DNA of 64,000 bases from positions 1 through 64,000 of the forward strand of contig JBELLU010000002.1 of assembly GCA_042096455.1 (NCBI GenBank), written 5' to 3'. Shown here piece by piece: positions 25,283 to 33,889 of this stretch. The position numbers and the translations under genes were made by a program. This DNA is from UBA7445 sp042096455 (GTDB lineage: Bacteria > Verrucomicrobiota > Verrucomicrobiia > Opitutales > Coraliomargaritaceae). The stretch's first letter is position 1. Each line of letters starts with the position of its first letter. The notes beneath the pieces are model-generated. The model did no database searches. It saw only the letters and a list, made by a program, of their open reading frames with translations, and was not told the DNA's origin.

Positions 25283-27991
25283 ATGATGCCATCAGTTCCT
25301 ACAGTTACTCGCCTTCTTGGAATTCTTTTTTGTTTAACACTTTCAAATATTTCCCAAGCCTATTCACCTGAATTTTCCACTGCAGGGTTTTATCAGACCG
25401 ATGCTAAGGTGCGTGAGGCGATAAATTTCAATGTGGGCTGGCGTTTTATTAAGCGTGATGTTCCAGGTGCTGAGTCAGTAGATTTTGACGATCGCAATTG
25501 GGATTTGGTAAATTTACCCGATGGCATGGAACTGCTCCCATTGTCTGCTAGTGGTGGTTTAAATTACCAAGGTCCCGCATGGTATCGGAAAAAATTCCAG
25601 CTTAGCCCTGAACTCAAAGGTCGTAAAGTGATGCTCCACTTCGAGGGTATTATGGGTAAGTCAAAGATCTGGCTCAATGGAGTGCTGCTCAAAGAAAATT
25701 TCGGGGGCTATTTCCCGGTTCATGTCGACCTTACCCAGCACCTTAATTTTGAAAGTGTAAATATTGTAGTGGTTCGTGCCGACAACAGTAACGACCCCGA
25801 CTATCCTCCCGGGAAGAACCAGGAAACACTCGATTTTACTTATTTTGGCGGCATCTACCGGGATGCATGGCTCATCACCCATAATGATACCTATGTTACC
25901 CATCCACTCGCGGTTGATAAGGTCGCTGGGGGCGGGGTCTTCGTCCACTATGAGGATTTGTCTGAGCAATCAGCCCGCGTATGCATCAATACAGACATCG
26001 CTAACGAAAGCACTGCTAAAACCATTCAGCTACAACTGGAATTGAAAGATAAAAATGGTCATCTTGCCGCAAGTGATACGACCTCCGTAAAACTTGCAGC
26101 CCAGGGATCGGAAACAGTTTCTTTGGAGCTAAAGGTCAATCAGCCGAAACTCTGGCAGCCCGACAACCCTCATCTTTACCGTCTCTTTCTTACCATTAAG
26201 GATGAAACGGGTAAAACTCTCGATGCTTTCCATAAACGTTTAGGTATTCGCACCATCGAAATGCGTGGCCCCGACGGATTTTGGCTCAATGGCAAGCCCT
26301 ACCCCGAGAAATTGATAGGGGCCAACCGTCACCAAGACTTTGCGCACATTGGCCATGCCCTTTCAAATAATCTGCACTACCGCGACGCCCTGAAACTGCG
26401 TCAGGCAGGCATGCGAGTGATTCGTTCTGCGCACTATATTCAAGACCCTGCTTTTATGGATGCTTGTGATGAACTCGGCCTTTTCATGGTCAAAGCAATC
26501 CCCGGCTGGCAGTTCTGGAATGAGAAACCGATTTTTCAAGAGCGAATGCTCAAAGATGTGCGTAAGCTTATCCGACTTGAACGCAACCGTCCCTCAGTCC
26601 TGCTATGGGAAATTATTCCCAACGAAACCCACTTTCCCGATGCTTACGCTCAGGCAGCGACACAAGCATGTAAGGAAGAATACCCCTACCCCGGTTGTTT
26701 TACTACCACCGATTCAAGAACACACCGCAATCAATCGCAGGCGCTCTTTGATGTACTCTACGCCAATGATGTCGTTGAAGCACATGCGGAAAAGAGCATC
26801 TTTAAACGCGAATGGGGCGATTTTGTTGATAACTGGGTCGATCATAATTCTGTGAGTCGTGTTGCTAAGCAATGGGGTGAAACTGCCCAACTACGCCAGG
26901 CGATGCATTACTTTGTCGAAGCATGGAAGGATGATGGCATTGATAAAGAATGGCCTTCTCTGACTATGGTGTACGGAGCCAGCAAATCACTCATCGGAGG
27001 CACGATGTGGCACCCCTTCGACCATCAACGCGGCTACCACCCCGATCCCTTTTGGGGTGGGATTATGGATGCCTACCGCCAACCCAAGCTCTCCTATTAT
27101 TTATTTAAAAGCTTACTACCAACTAACGGGTTAATTGATGTACCAATGGTAACTGCAGAACCTTTTGTTTACATTGCGCATTTGATGACGCCCTTTTCTC
27201 CAGAAGATGTGGTAGTCTTTACAAATTGTGAAGCGGTGAAACTCACTATGTATGGTAAAGAAATTGGCATCAAACCGGCCACCGACATCAACAGTCCTGT
27301 TCCGCGAGTGCCCGTTGTTTTTGAAAAGGCTTTTAAATATGTGGATGTCCGAAACAAAAATAAAAAAAGCTATGGCAAAATCGATCAGGAGTATGTCGAA
27401 GCAGCACTTATGAAAGCGGAGGGCATTATAGATAATGAAGTTGTCACTGAACACATCCGCTGGCCCGTAGGACGTAAACGTCGCCTCGAATTAAAGGTGG
27501 ACGATAGTATGATTCAGCCACTCGCAGATGGCAGCGATATAACGCCGGTAGTCGCTTACCTCGTTGACGCGGGCGGTGCCGTTAAACGTTTAAGCAATGA
27601 GTATTTGCGCTTTACTGTGAGTGGTGAAGGTGAACTGATAGGCGGCTTGGAGAACGAGATCAATCCGCAGAAATTGTTATGGGGCGAAGCGGTTGTCCTT
27701 GTGCGTTCGGGAATTAAACCCGGCGATATTACGGTCCGCGTGGAAGTAATCAAAGATGGGGTCAATATGCCCGACAGTGCTGAAATCACGTTCAATACCC
27801 AAGCGCCTCGTCAGGCCCTCCTCTATCAAGAACTTCCCAAAATCGGCGAAGGACCATCCAAGAATACAGTGACTGTTGACGAATCTCAAGAGCTTCAGGA
27901 ACTACGTGATGAACTACGTAAAACTCAAAAAATGCTGCAAGAATATCGCCTCAATGAAGTTGGCAGGCAGCAGCAAGACTTTATCCAATAA
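25283..27991 (+). CDS. Exported GH2 family glycoside hydrolase
   Basis: This is a GH2-type retaining beta-glycosidase of 902 residues, probably a beta-galactosidase given the operon. A signal peptide (to about residue 26) is followed by the sugar-binding jelly roll (residues 45-200, with YRKKF and GIMGKSKIWLNG), an immunoglobulin-like domain, and the TIM barrel from about residue 325. The acid/base is Glu448 in LLWEIIPNETHFP and the nucleophile is probably Glu510 in FKREWGDF. The spacing of the two is shorter than in LacZ, as in many diverged GH2 enzymes. The C terminus ends in a likely coiled coil (about residues 870-895), unusual for GH2. It lies 11 bases after a sulfatase and 24 before the esterase gene, consistent with alternating desulfation and chain trimming in the periplasm. 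Confidence 0.92.
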   Translation: MMPSVPTVTRLLGILFCLTLSNISQAYSPEFSTAGFYQTDAKVREAINFNVGWRFIKRDVPGAESVDFDDRNWDLVNLPDGMELLPLSASGGLNYQGPAWYRKKFQLSPELKGRKVMLHFEGIMGKSKIWLNGVLLKENFGGYFPVHVDLTQHLNFESVNIVVVRADNSNDPDYPPGKNQETLDFTYFGGIYRDAWLITHNDTYVTHPLAVDKVAGGGVFVHYEDLSEQSARVCINTDIANESTAKTIQLQLELKDKNGHLAASDTTSVKLAAQGSETVSLELKVNQPKLWQPDNPHLYRLFLTIKDETGKTLDAFHKRLGIRTIEMRGPDGFWLNGKPYPEKLIGANRHQDFAHIGHALSNNLHYRDALKLRQAGMRVIRSAHYIQDPAFMDACDELGLFMVKAIPGWQFWNEKPIFQERMLKDVRKLIRLERNRPSVLLWEIIPNETHFPDAYAQAATQACKEEYPYPGCFTTTDSRTHRNQSQALFDVLYANDVVEAHAEKSIFKREWGDFVDNWVDHNSVSRVAKQWGETAQLRQAMHYFVEAWKDDGIDKEWPSLTMVYGASKSLIGGTMWHPFDHQRGYHPDPFWGGIMDAYRQPKLSYYLFKSLLPTNGLIDVPMVTAEPFVYIAHLMTPFSPEDVVVFTNCEAVKLTMYGKEIGIKPATDINSPVPRVPVVFEKAFKYVDVRNKNKKSYGKIDQEYVEAALMKAEGIIDNEVVTEHIRWPVGRKRRLELKVDDSMIQPLADGSDITPVVAYLVDAGGAVKRLSNEYLRFTVSGEGELIGGLENEINPQKLLWGEAVVLVRSGIKPGDITVRVEVIKDGVNMPDSAEITFNTQAPRQALLYQELPKIGEGPSKNTVTVDESQELQELRDELRKTQKMLQEYRLNEVGRQQQDFIQ

Positions 27992-28015
27992 TTTTTAGCG
28001 GAAATTAATTGCCCA

Positions 28016-29608
28016 ATGAAGCTTCGATCTATCCTTGCACTGAGCGCCACCTTAATTACGAGTGCCCAAATTCATGCAGCGATCGAACTCGCTCCAATCT
28101 ATTCTGACAATATGATTCTACAGCGGGAGGTGCCCATTCCTCTCCGTGGCACTGCAGAAACTGAGCAATCTGTGACTGTTCATTTTAACGGCGCCCAGTA
28201 TAGCGGTACAGTCATTGATGGGCGCTGGCAAATTAAACTTCCTGCGATGCCTGCAGGAGGCTCCTATGAAATTGTTGTTACCGGAGCCGAGCATTCAATC
28301 ACTCTTAAAAATGTTACCTTCGGCGACATTTGGCTCTGTGCCGGACAATCCAATATGGATAGCATTATCGAAACCTATAAACGTAAATTTCCTGAACTCT
28401 ACGAAGGCCATCCCGTTAAACAGCACGACCAAATTCGCATATTCAGGACGGAACGCCTCCCAATTGACGAACCTCAAGAATTTATCACACGTGAGCATCG
28501 ATTTCAAAAAGGCTGGTATCGTATCGAGCCGAGCACCAAGACACGCTTATTTTCTGCAACTGGATATTTCTTCGGTTTGTATCTTGCCCAAGCAACGGAT
28601 GTCCCGATTGGCTTAATACATTCGTGTCGAGGCGGCACTCCCATCACGGCATGGATGCCCCCGTGTTCGCTGGAAGCTCGAGAGGGATACCGTCATATTC
28701 TTGAAGCCTACGAACAATCCCTTCTTGACTGGCCAAGTACCAAAATCGAATACGAATCCAAGGTTGTAGAATGGGAGGCCAAAAAAGCAAATGGTGAAAA
28801 AGTTGGCTGGAGACCCGAACCTCCCTTAGGGCCCATCAGTAATAAACGCCCATACGCGCTTCATAATGGCATGATCGCTCCACTCTACAAATTTCCCATC
28901 AAAGGGGTCCTTTGGTATCAAGGCGAAGGCAATTCAAGAACGCGCAAGGATTCGGTTCAATACGAAGCGCTCCTAAAAGACTTAGTCTCCCTCTGGAGGG
29001 ACAACTGGGACAACCAATCCTTGCCCTTCTTAGTGGTCCAGCTCCCAGGCTTTGGCAAAGCTTCAGCGCAACCGAACCTCAATCACAACTGGCCTTGGAT
29101 TCGTGAATCGCAAAAAAATATTGATTCCATCAAAAACTGCCAGGCTGTTTGTATCATTGATAGCGGGATGGAAAAAGACATACACCCTCCCTACAAAGAA
29201 AATGTTGGCAAACGACTTGCCTATGCAGCTCGTAGTTTGGTTTATGGACATACTGACGCGCCGCAATCACCAGAGTACAGTTCCCACGTGACGGATCGCG
29301 ATTCCACCATCATCACCTTTAAAAACGTGGGTAGCGGGCTAACTACCGACGCACCGCTTATAAAAGAAAGTACTTATCAAGCCGGAGAAGTGCTCGGTTT
29401 TACCGTCATCAATGCCAAAGGCAATTATGAGCGCGTGCGTGGTCGCATTCTCGCTCCCGATAAAGTTGAGATTAAGCATCCCGGTAAATCTGCGCCGACA
29501 TCGATCCGCTATGGCTGGGATAATTTCCCAAACGTCAACCTCTATGGCCCCGCAGATATGCCCGCCTTTCCGTTTAGAACCGATGACTTATCGCCGTTTA
29601 CGCAATGA
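28016..29608 (+). CDS. Exported SGNH-type carbohydrate acetylesterase (sialate O-acetylesterase-like)
   Basis: The protein is a serine esterase of the SGNH type, related to sialate O-acetylesterase (CE20/SASA by memory). It would remove acetyl groups from polysaccharide or sugar. A signal peptide of about 21 residues leads into a beta-sandwich (residues 22-100). The block I GDIWLCAGQSNM contains the nucleophile Ser112. Glycine-rich SCRGGTPITAW and the WYQGEGN block follow, then Asp388 and His390 in DIHPPYKENVGKR. The 530 residues are typical. It is the last gene of the plus-strand operon, 24 bases after GH2, with convergent transcription beyond. The acetylated substrate is not known. Confidence 0.9.
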   Translation: MKLRSILALSATLITSAQIHAAIELAPIYSDNMILQREVPIPLRGTAETEQSVTVHFNGAQYSGTVIDGRWQIKLPAMPAGGSYEIVVTGAEHSITLKNVTFGDIWLCAGQSNMDSIIETYKRKFPELYEGHPVKQHDQIRIFRTERLPIDEPQEFITREHRFQKGWYRIEPSTKTRLFSATGYFFGLYLAQATDVPIGLIHSCRGGTPITAWMPPCSLEAREGYRHILEAYEQSLLDWPSTKIEYESKVVEWEAKKANGEKVGWRPEPPLGPISNKRPYALHNGMIAPLYKFPIKGVLWYQGEGNSRTRKDSVQYEALLKDLVSLWRDNWDNQSLPFLVVQLPGFGKASAQPNLNHNWPWIRESQKNIDSIKNCQAVCIIDSGMEKDIHPPYKENVGKRLAYAARSLVYGHTDAPQSPEYSSHVTDRDSTIITFKNVGSGLTTDAPLIKESTYQAGEVLGFTVINAKGNYERVRGRILAPDKVEIKHPGKSAPTSIRYGWDNFPNVNLYGPADMPAFPFRTDDLSPFTQ

Positions 29609-29649
29609 TCTCTACTGCATGTTGAGGGAGTTTGGTTTTGTACCCTTTG

Positions 29650-31056
29650 CTATTTGGATGATCGAAACTCACTGAGCGCAGCCCTCTCTGCCTTCAAATC
29701 ATAAAGGGGATTCCTTTGACGAGGAATAGTCGCATCGACTTTGTCACGCCAATCATCCAGCAGGGCTTTAAGTTCCAGCACTTTCGCAGGTAATTGCTCC
29801 GTGAGATTGGTTCGCTCTCCGGGGTCATTTGAAAGATCATACAACTCCAGTGAACCCGCTTCAAAATATTCATGTAGTTTCCACTTACCTACTCGGATGG
29901 CGGAGCCCGGGCGGGTTCTAAACAAAGGATCACGCGCCTCATCCTTTGCGCCGTTGTATGCCTGTAGATAGATTGGAAAGTGCCAAAACTGCGGTACTGG
30001 TTCCCAGTCTGTGGATCCCAACAATAATGGCATTAAACTGACCCCATCCAATTGCGGCGCTTCGGGAAGCCCTGCAACTTCAAGAAAGGTCGGATAAAAA
30101 TCCAGCGCGTTGACGAGCTCGGTGCAGCGTCTCGGTTGAATGGTGCCAAGCCAACGGAAAATCATGGGCTCCCGTACCCCGCCCTCGTAGTAGGATCCCT
30201 TCCCCGCGCGCCAGGGGCTTTGTGAATTGACCGCTGCGATACCACCATTATCTGAACAAAAGACCACTAAGGTTTTTTTTGCTAAACCTTGCTCGTCTAT
30301 GGTTTTAAGTACGGCTCCGATCGCCGCATCAAGCTTTTCAACCATCGAGGCATAAGCGGGATTCAATCCCGAATCACGATAATGCTCTAAGTATTCTGGC
30401 ACGGGCGTCATTGGTCCATGCACCAAGTAGGGCGAGAAATGAATGAACATTGGCTCCTCGCGATGCGTTTCAATAAAGCGCACCGCCTCCTTTACATAAA
30501 CCTCAATGCGATGCGTTTTAGGCGCAACCGTTTTGGACCATGCCTGCATTGAACCCTCCTCCCATGGAGAATAATAGCCACCGCCTCTTGGTCCACCCGT
30601 ATAATCGCCGCCAATATTCACTTCAAAGCCATCTGCTAAAGGATCTTCACCAATGTGATATTTGCCCAAATGGATGGTTCGGTATCCACCTGCTTGAAGG
30701 GCTTCCGCCATTGTCACGACTGATTCTGGCAGATGGATACGATTTTTAGTAGGGATCAATTTTCGATATACCGACTTTCCACGCTCTGAGGTGCCAACGG
30801 TGTAAACCCCATGACGTGGTCCCCACTGACCACTGTGCACACAGGCACGGCTGGGCGCGCAGTTTGCCGCTGGAGCATAGCCATTTTCAAAGAGTACGCC
30901 CTCCGCTGCCAAGCGATCAATATTTGGGGTACGAAACTTCTCATTTTGATAGCCGACATCCATAATACCTAAATCGTCAGCATTGATGTAAAGGATATTA
31001 GGCTGCCCATGCGTTGCTGAAACGCAGATTAGTAAAAGAAAAAATTTAAACCGCAT
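29650..31056 (-). CDS. Exported S1-family sulfatase
   Basis: The ATG at 31056 gives a proper signal peptide (MRFKFFLLLICVSATHG) and follows an AGGAG ribosome-binding site. The longer frame upstream overlaps the previous gene and is rejected. The 468-residue protein has metal ligands Asp27-Asp28 in NADDLGIMDVG and CAPSR with Cys66. The usual GKWH is replaced by GKYHIG, and CSDNGG and YYEGGVREPM are intact. It is 13 bases downstream of the CSATR-type sulfatase, so the two make a minus-strand pair. The last codons form a short acidic/basic tail. Confidence 0.92.
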   Translation of the reverse strand: MRFKFFLLLICVSATHGQPNILYINADDLGIMDVGYQNEKFRTPNIDRLAAEGVLFENGYAPAANCAPSRACVHSGQWGPRHGVYTVGTSERGKSVYRKLIPTKNRIHLPESVVTMAEALQAGGYRTIHLGKYHIGEDPLADGFEVNIGGDYTGGPRGGGYYSPWEEGSMQAWSKTVAPKTHRIEVYVKEAVRFIETHREEPMFIHFSPYLVHGPMTPVPEYLEHYRDSGLNPAYASMVEKLDAAIGAVLKTIDEQGLAKKTLVVFCSDNGGIAAVNSQSPWRAGKGSYYEGGVREPMIFRWLGTIQPRRCTELVNALDFYPTFLEVAGLPEAPQLDGVSLMPLLLGSTDWEPVPQFWHFPIYLQAYNGAKDEARDPLFRTRPGSAIRVGKWKLHEYFEAGSLELYDLSNDPGERTNLTEQLPAKVLELKALLDDWRDKVDATIPRQRNPLYDLKAERAALSEFRSSK

Positions 31057-31069
31057 CGCTCCTGTATGG

Positions 31070-32923
31070 TTAGAGTCTTTCAACTTGTATCGTATCGATT
31101 TCGATGAGAGTCCCCTTTTTGCTTTCAAAACGAACCTCAAGCGTCTCAATGATGTCTTGCCAAATAGAGGGATTTAGCGGGATCGAAGCTGCTTCAAATT
31201 GGTTTGTGCCTTTTACCGCAGCAAAACCCAAAAATTGAGCATTAGCATAAAACCGCACGGTTAAATCTTCATCCGCACGTAAACGAATCATTATTGAGTC
31301 GTCAGATCGTTGCGCTTGAATCTTGAGACCAGTCCTTTGAAGGCTGCCTTCCTCATAATCTAAATAAAAATCTAAATAACCCAAAAAACCCGCAAGGTTG
31401 GATTTTATATCTTTTGAAAACCAGCCTTCGTTCTGCCAGCCGCCACAATCAAATGTGTAATACAAGCGCCCGTCCTGCGGATCGCGTCCGTTTAAAATTT
31501 CCCACTTATCCGAAAGCCCATCCCCATCACTATCAACCCGGTATGCCTCGTATTCGACGTTGACGCCCTCGCCCCATGGTGTGCCTTCACCGTTTGCTTG
31601 CAGCGCCTCCACTGGTTCTTCTCGGACGCCATGATCTCCCTCCGCGAGCCAATCATCCAAAAGCGACCGGTGACGCGAAAGCTCCAGGGCGAAATCGGGA
31701 TTACCAGCCAAATTATGCATCATATGCGGATCCCTGGATACATCGTATAGCTCTTCAGCAGGTCGCTCACCAAAATAGATTTCCCGGTGGCGCTCTGATA
31801 AATTTCCTTCTTGGTAGAGCTGGTGTAGGTTTTGTGTAAATTCCTTTCGGTCGCGATACTGTGGCTGAAGAAACACGCGGTCTAATTTATAGTTACGAAC
31901 ATAGCGGAAACGGTCCGTGCGTATACTGCGCACCCGATCCACGGTGTGATCTAAGCGATCCTTTTGTGCGCCAACGAACGCTCGCGCTTTAAAATCAGCC
32001 GCAAATAAATCCTGGCCTTCATACCAAGCAGGCGCCTCAATACCTGCCCATGCGAGCGTCGTAGCACTCAGATCGAGGAGATCAACCAAATCATGGCGAA
32101 CTTCGTTGGATGGCACATAATTTTCAGGGCCCATGATAATAAATGGCACATGCAATCCCCCTTCTGTTGTCATTTGCTTGTGACGAAGGAGATTGTTGGC
32201 TCCGTGGTCGGAAAAATAGACTACAATCGTATTTTCGGTCAGGCCTGCCTCGCGAAGCCCTTTCAGAATATCACCAATCAAATCGTCGTCCATTCTAATG
32301 GCATCATAATGCTGTGCCACCACTTGGCGGTATATTGCATTGTCCGGGTAATCCTCGGGAACGATGACTTCGTTCGGGTTAACTTTACGATCCATGGGGA
32401 ATTGTGAAGTATTATTCTTTCCACCCTTGGTTTGAATTTGGCCAAAGAAAGGCTGTCGATTCACCAGATCTGTAAAGTCGGTTTTGCTTTTTGCTGGGTA
32501 ACAATAGGCCTCCGCATTCCACACGTAATTATAATCGGTCTTACCGTGGTTAAAAGTGGTGTAGCCAACCTCCTGCATAAGCTCCGGCAATAACTGATAG
32601 TCTTTTGGAAGATGAATTTTTGGACCTTTACGTGAGGAGCGATGTTCGTGCCCTCCGAAACGTATTGCATTTTGCCCAAGCATCATTGCTGAACGGGTCG
32701 CGGAGCATACAGGTGCTGGCACAAAAGCTCTCGAGAATCGCACCCCCGCAGACGCTAAGGAATCTATGTTGGGAGTATGGTAAGTGTTCACCCGGTCGCC
32801 GTAGCATCCCATCCATGGCGAAGTGTCTTCAGCGTAAATCCATATTATATTGGGACGACTTTCTTCACCCGCAGCAGTTGTTAAGAACGAAGCCGTAATA
32901 AGCAAAATAAGTCCCCAGTGCAT
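31070..32923 (-). CDS. Multi-domain exported sulfatase with CSATR motif, calcium-type repeat and C-terminal domain
   Basis: I start at the ATG at 32923 because it gives a standard signal peptide (MHWGLILLITASFLTTAAG); an ATG at 32983 would extend it by 20 residues. The formylglycine motif is CSATR with Cys73, and NHGKTDYNY replaces GKWH. This combination is known in heparan N-sulfatase-like sulfatases (S1_8 by memory). After the sulfatase core (to about residue 455) comes DSDGDGLSDKWE, a thrombospondin type 3-like calcium motif. The final domain, about 110 residues of beta-rich sequence, may be a binding module. The gene is divergent from the relic and small gene at 33.2-33.7 kb. Confidence 0.9.
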   Translation of the reverse strand: MHWGLILLITASFLTTAAGEESRPNIIWIYAEDTSPWMGCYGDRVNTYHTPNIDSLASAGVRFSRAFVPAPVCSATRSAMMLGQNAIRFGGHEHRSSRKGPKIHLPKDYQLLPELMQEVGYTTFNHGKTDYNYVWNAEAYCYPAKSKTDFTDLVNRQPFFGQIQTKGGKNNTSQFPMDRKVNPNEVIVPEDYPDNAIYRQVVAQHYDAIRMDDDLIGDILKGLREAGLTENTIVVYFSDHGANNLLRHKQMTTEGGLHVPFIIMGPENYVPSNEVRHDLVDLLDLSATTLAWAGIEAPAWYEGQDLFAADFKARAFVGAQKDRLDHTVDRVRSIRTDRFRYVRNYKLDRVFLQPQYRDRKEFTQNLHQLYQEGNLSERHREIYFGERPAEELYDVSRDPHMMHNLAGNPDFALELSRHRSLLDDWLAEGDHGVREEPVEALQANGEGTPWGEGVNVEYEAYRVDSDGDGLSDKWEILNGRDPQDGRLYYTFDCGGWQNEGWFSKDIKSNLAGFLGYLDFYLDYEEGSLQRTGLKIQAQRSDDSIMIRLRADEDLTVRFYANAQFLGFAAVKGTNQFEAASIPLNPSIWQDIIETLEVRFESKKGTLIEIDTIQVERL

Positions 32924-33150
32924 GGCTTTAAATTGTCTAGCAATCACCAGTACAGTCAAACAAAGATGGGATACTCCATGCATATATAATGATGTATTTC
33001 CAGATCTCCCGACTATAAAGCAAATACGACCTCGAGCACAAACCGGATGCTTATAATAAAGTTTATCTTTTTTAATTAATGTATGTTAAGGATGTTTTGA
33101 AAATAAACTATTCAACTGTCCTCAAATCTCCGATTATACACAATTCATGA

Positions 33151-33325
33151 AAAAATTAATTTCGCTCGCTATGATTTAGGGGCCGTCATCAGCGCTAGCA
33201 ATAAACTTAGAGAAGATCACCCCGCCAAAAACAAAGCTTTAATTACCAAGTGGGAAGCATGGAATGCGCAAATGAAGGAGCGGGCCTTCCCAAGCCTCAT
33301 GGAAGACAAATGGTGGGAGCGCTGA
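33151..33325 (+). pseudogene. Sulfatase 3'-end fragment, near-identical to 22082-22255
   Basis: About 171 bases match the 3' end of the sulfatase gene at 20871-22268 with 8 mismatches. The final 112 bases (33210-33321 against 22141-22252) are identical. The sulfatase reading frame is intact (NFARYDLG through to KWWER) and ends in TGA at 33323-33325, but it has no start codon or catalytic domain. The first 60 bases carry all the differences, four of which change residues. An overlapping short frame from 33147 (MKKLISLAMI) stops at once. It is best read as the remnant of a second sulfatase gene, or a product of recombination, not an active gene. Confidence 0.9.
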
Positions 33326-33364
33326 ATTAATTCTACCTGCATCAAATAAACAACCGAACAAAGC

Positions 33365-33670
33365 ATGAAAAAACTAATCAAAATATCTCTATTCCTATTT
33401 GGCGCGGCTCTGCTGCATAACAGCTATGCGGAGGGGCCCAAAAAGGAAATACTCAATACCGTTGGCCTGATCTCAAAAGCCGAAAAAGACGAAGGCCTTA
33501 CGTTCACGACAGCCGAAGGCAAGACCTACTATATTTGGACAAAGTCAGTCATTGCGAAACTCAAGGTTCATCTGGGTAAAAAAATAAAAATTAAAGGCAC
33601 CGCCAATCCCACCAAGGACGGCAAAAGACAACATATTGTTTGGGTCAACAGCGCTGAAGTAGTCCAGTAA
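33365..33670 (+). CDS. Small exported protein, OB-fold-like, unknown function
   Basis: The 101-residue protein has a clear signal peptide (MKKLIKISLFLFGAALLHNSYA) and a basic mature part of about 78 residues. Its alternating strand pattern (GLISKAEKDEGLTF, YYIWTKSVI, KKIKIKGTANP) resembles bacterial OB-fold proteins of the periplasm. I do not know its function. It is followed by a strong intrinsic terminator and sits just after the sulfatase relic, isolated from the larger operons. The mature part could bind a small ligand or a metal, but no residues prove it. Confidence 0.7.
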   Translation: MKKLIKISLFLFGAALLHNSYAEGPKKEILNTVGLISKAEKDEGLTFTTAEGKTYYIWTKSVIAKLKVHLGKKIKIKGTANPTKDGKRQHIVWVNSAEVVQ

Positions 33671-33693
33671 TTTTTCGAACCATACCCTGCGCT

Positions 33694-33725
33694 AGGCTCT
33701 TCTTCCGGAAGGGCCTTTTCTTTTA
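33694..33725 (+). terminator. Intrinsic terminator
   Basis: A 9-base stem (AGGCTCTTC with GAAGGGCCT, one G-T pair) around a five-base loop is followed by a thymine-rich run (TTTTCTTTT). It lies 24 bases after the small exported protein gene and should end its transcript. Confidence 0.85.
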
Positions 33726-33889
33726 TTCGTCGGCTCAAGCATATACTTAATGCAAGAATCCTATGACCGGATTGGTATAATTAAAAGAATACTTCTTTGG
33801 GAACATTTTGTGTTTTCTTAGTAATGTTTTTAAGCTGCTTTTAGGGCACAATAAAGTTCCTTGTGTGTCTTTTTCTGTAATTAACATTC

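Noticed and set aside
31057..31149. Longer N terminus of the sulfatase at 29650
   Set aside because: The extra residues overlap the upstream gene and hide the signal peptide; the ATG at 31056 follows an AGGAG site.
33147..33180. Short frame MKKLISLAMI as a leader peptide
   Set aside because: It is an out-of-frame reading of the sulfatase fragment and stops after ten codons.
33150..33325. Insertion-sequence end or transposon fragment
   Set aside because: The repeat is coding sequence of a sulfatase, with no terminal inverted repeats or transposase.
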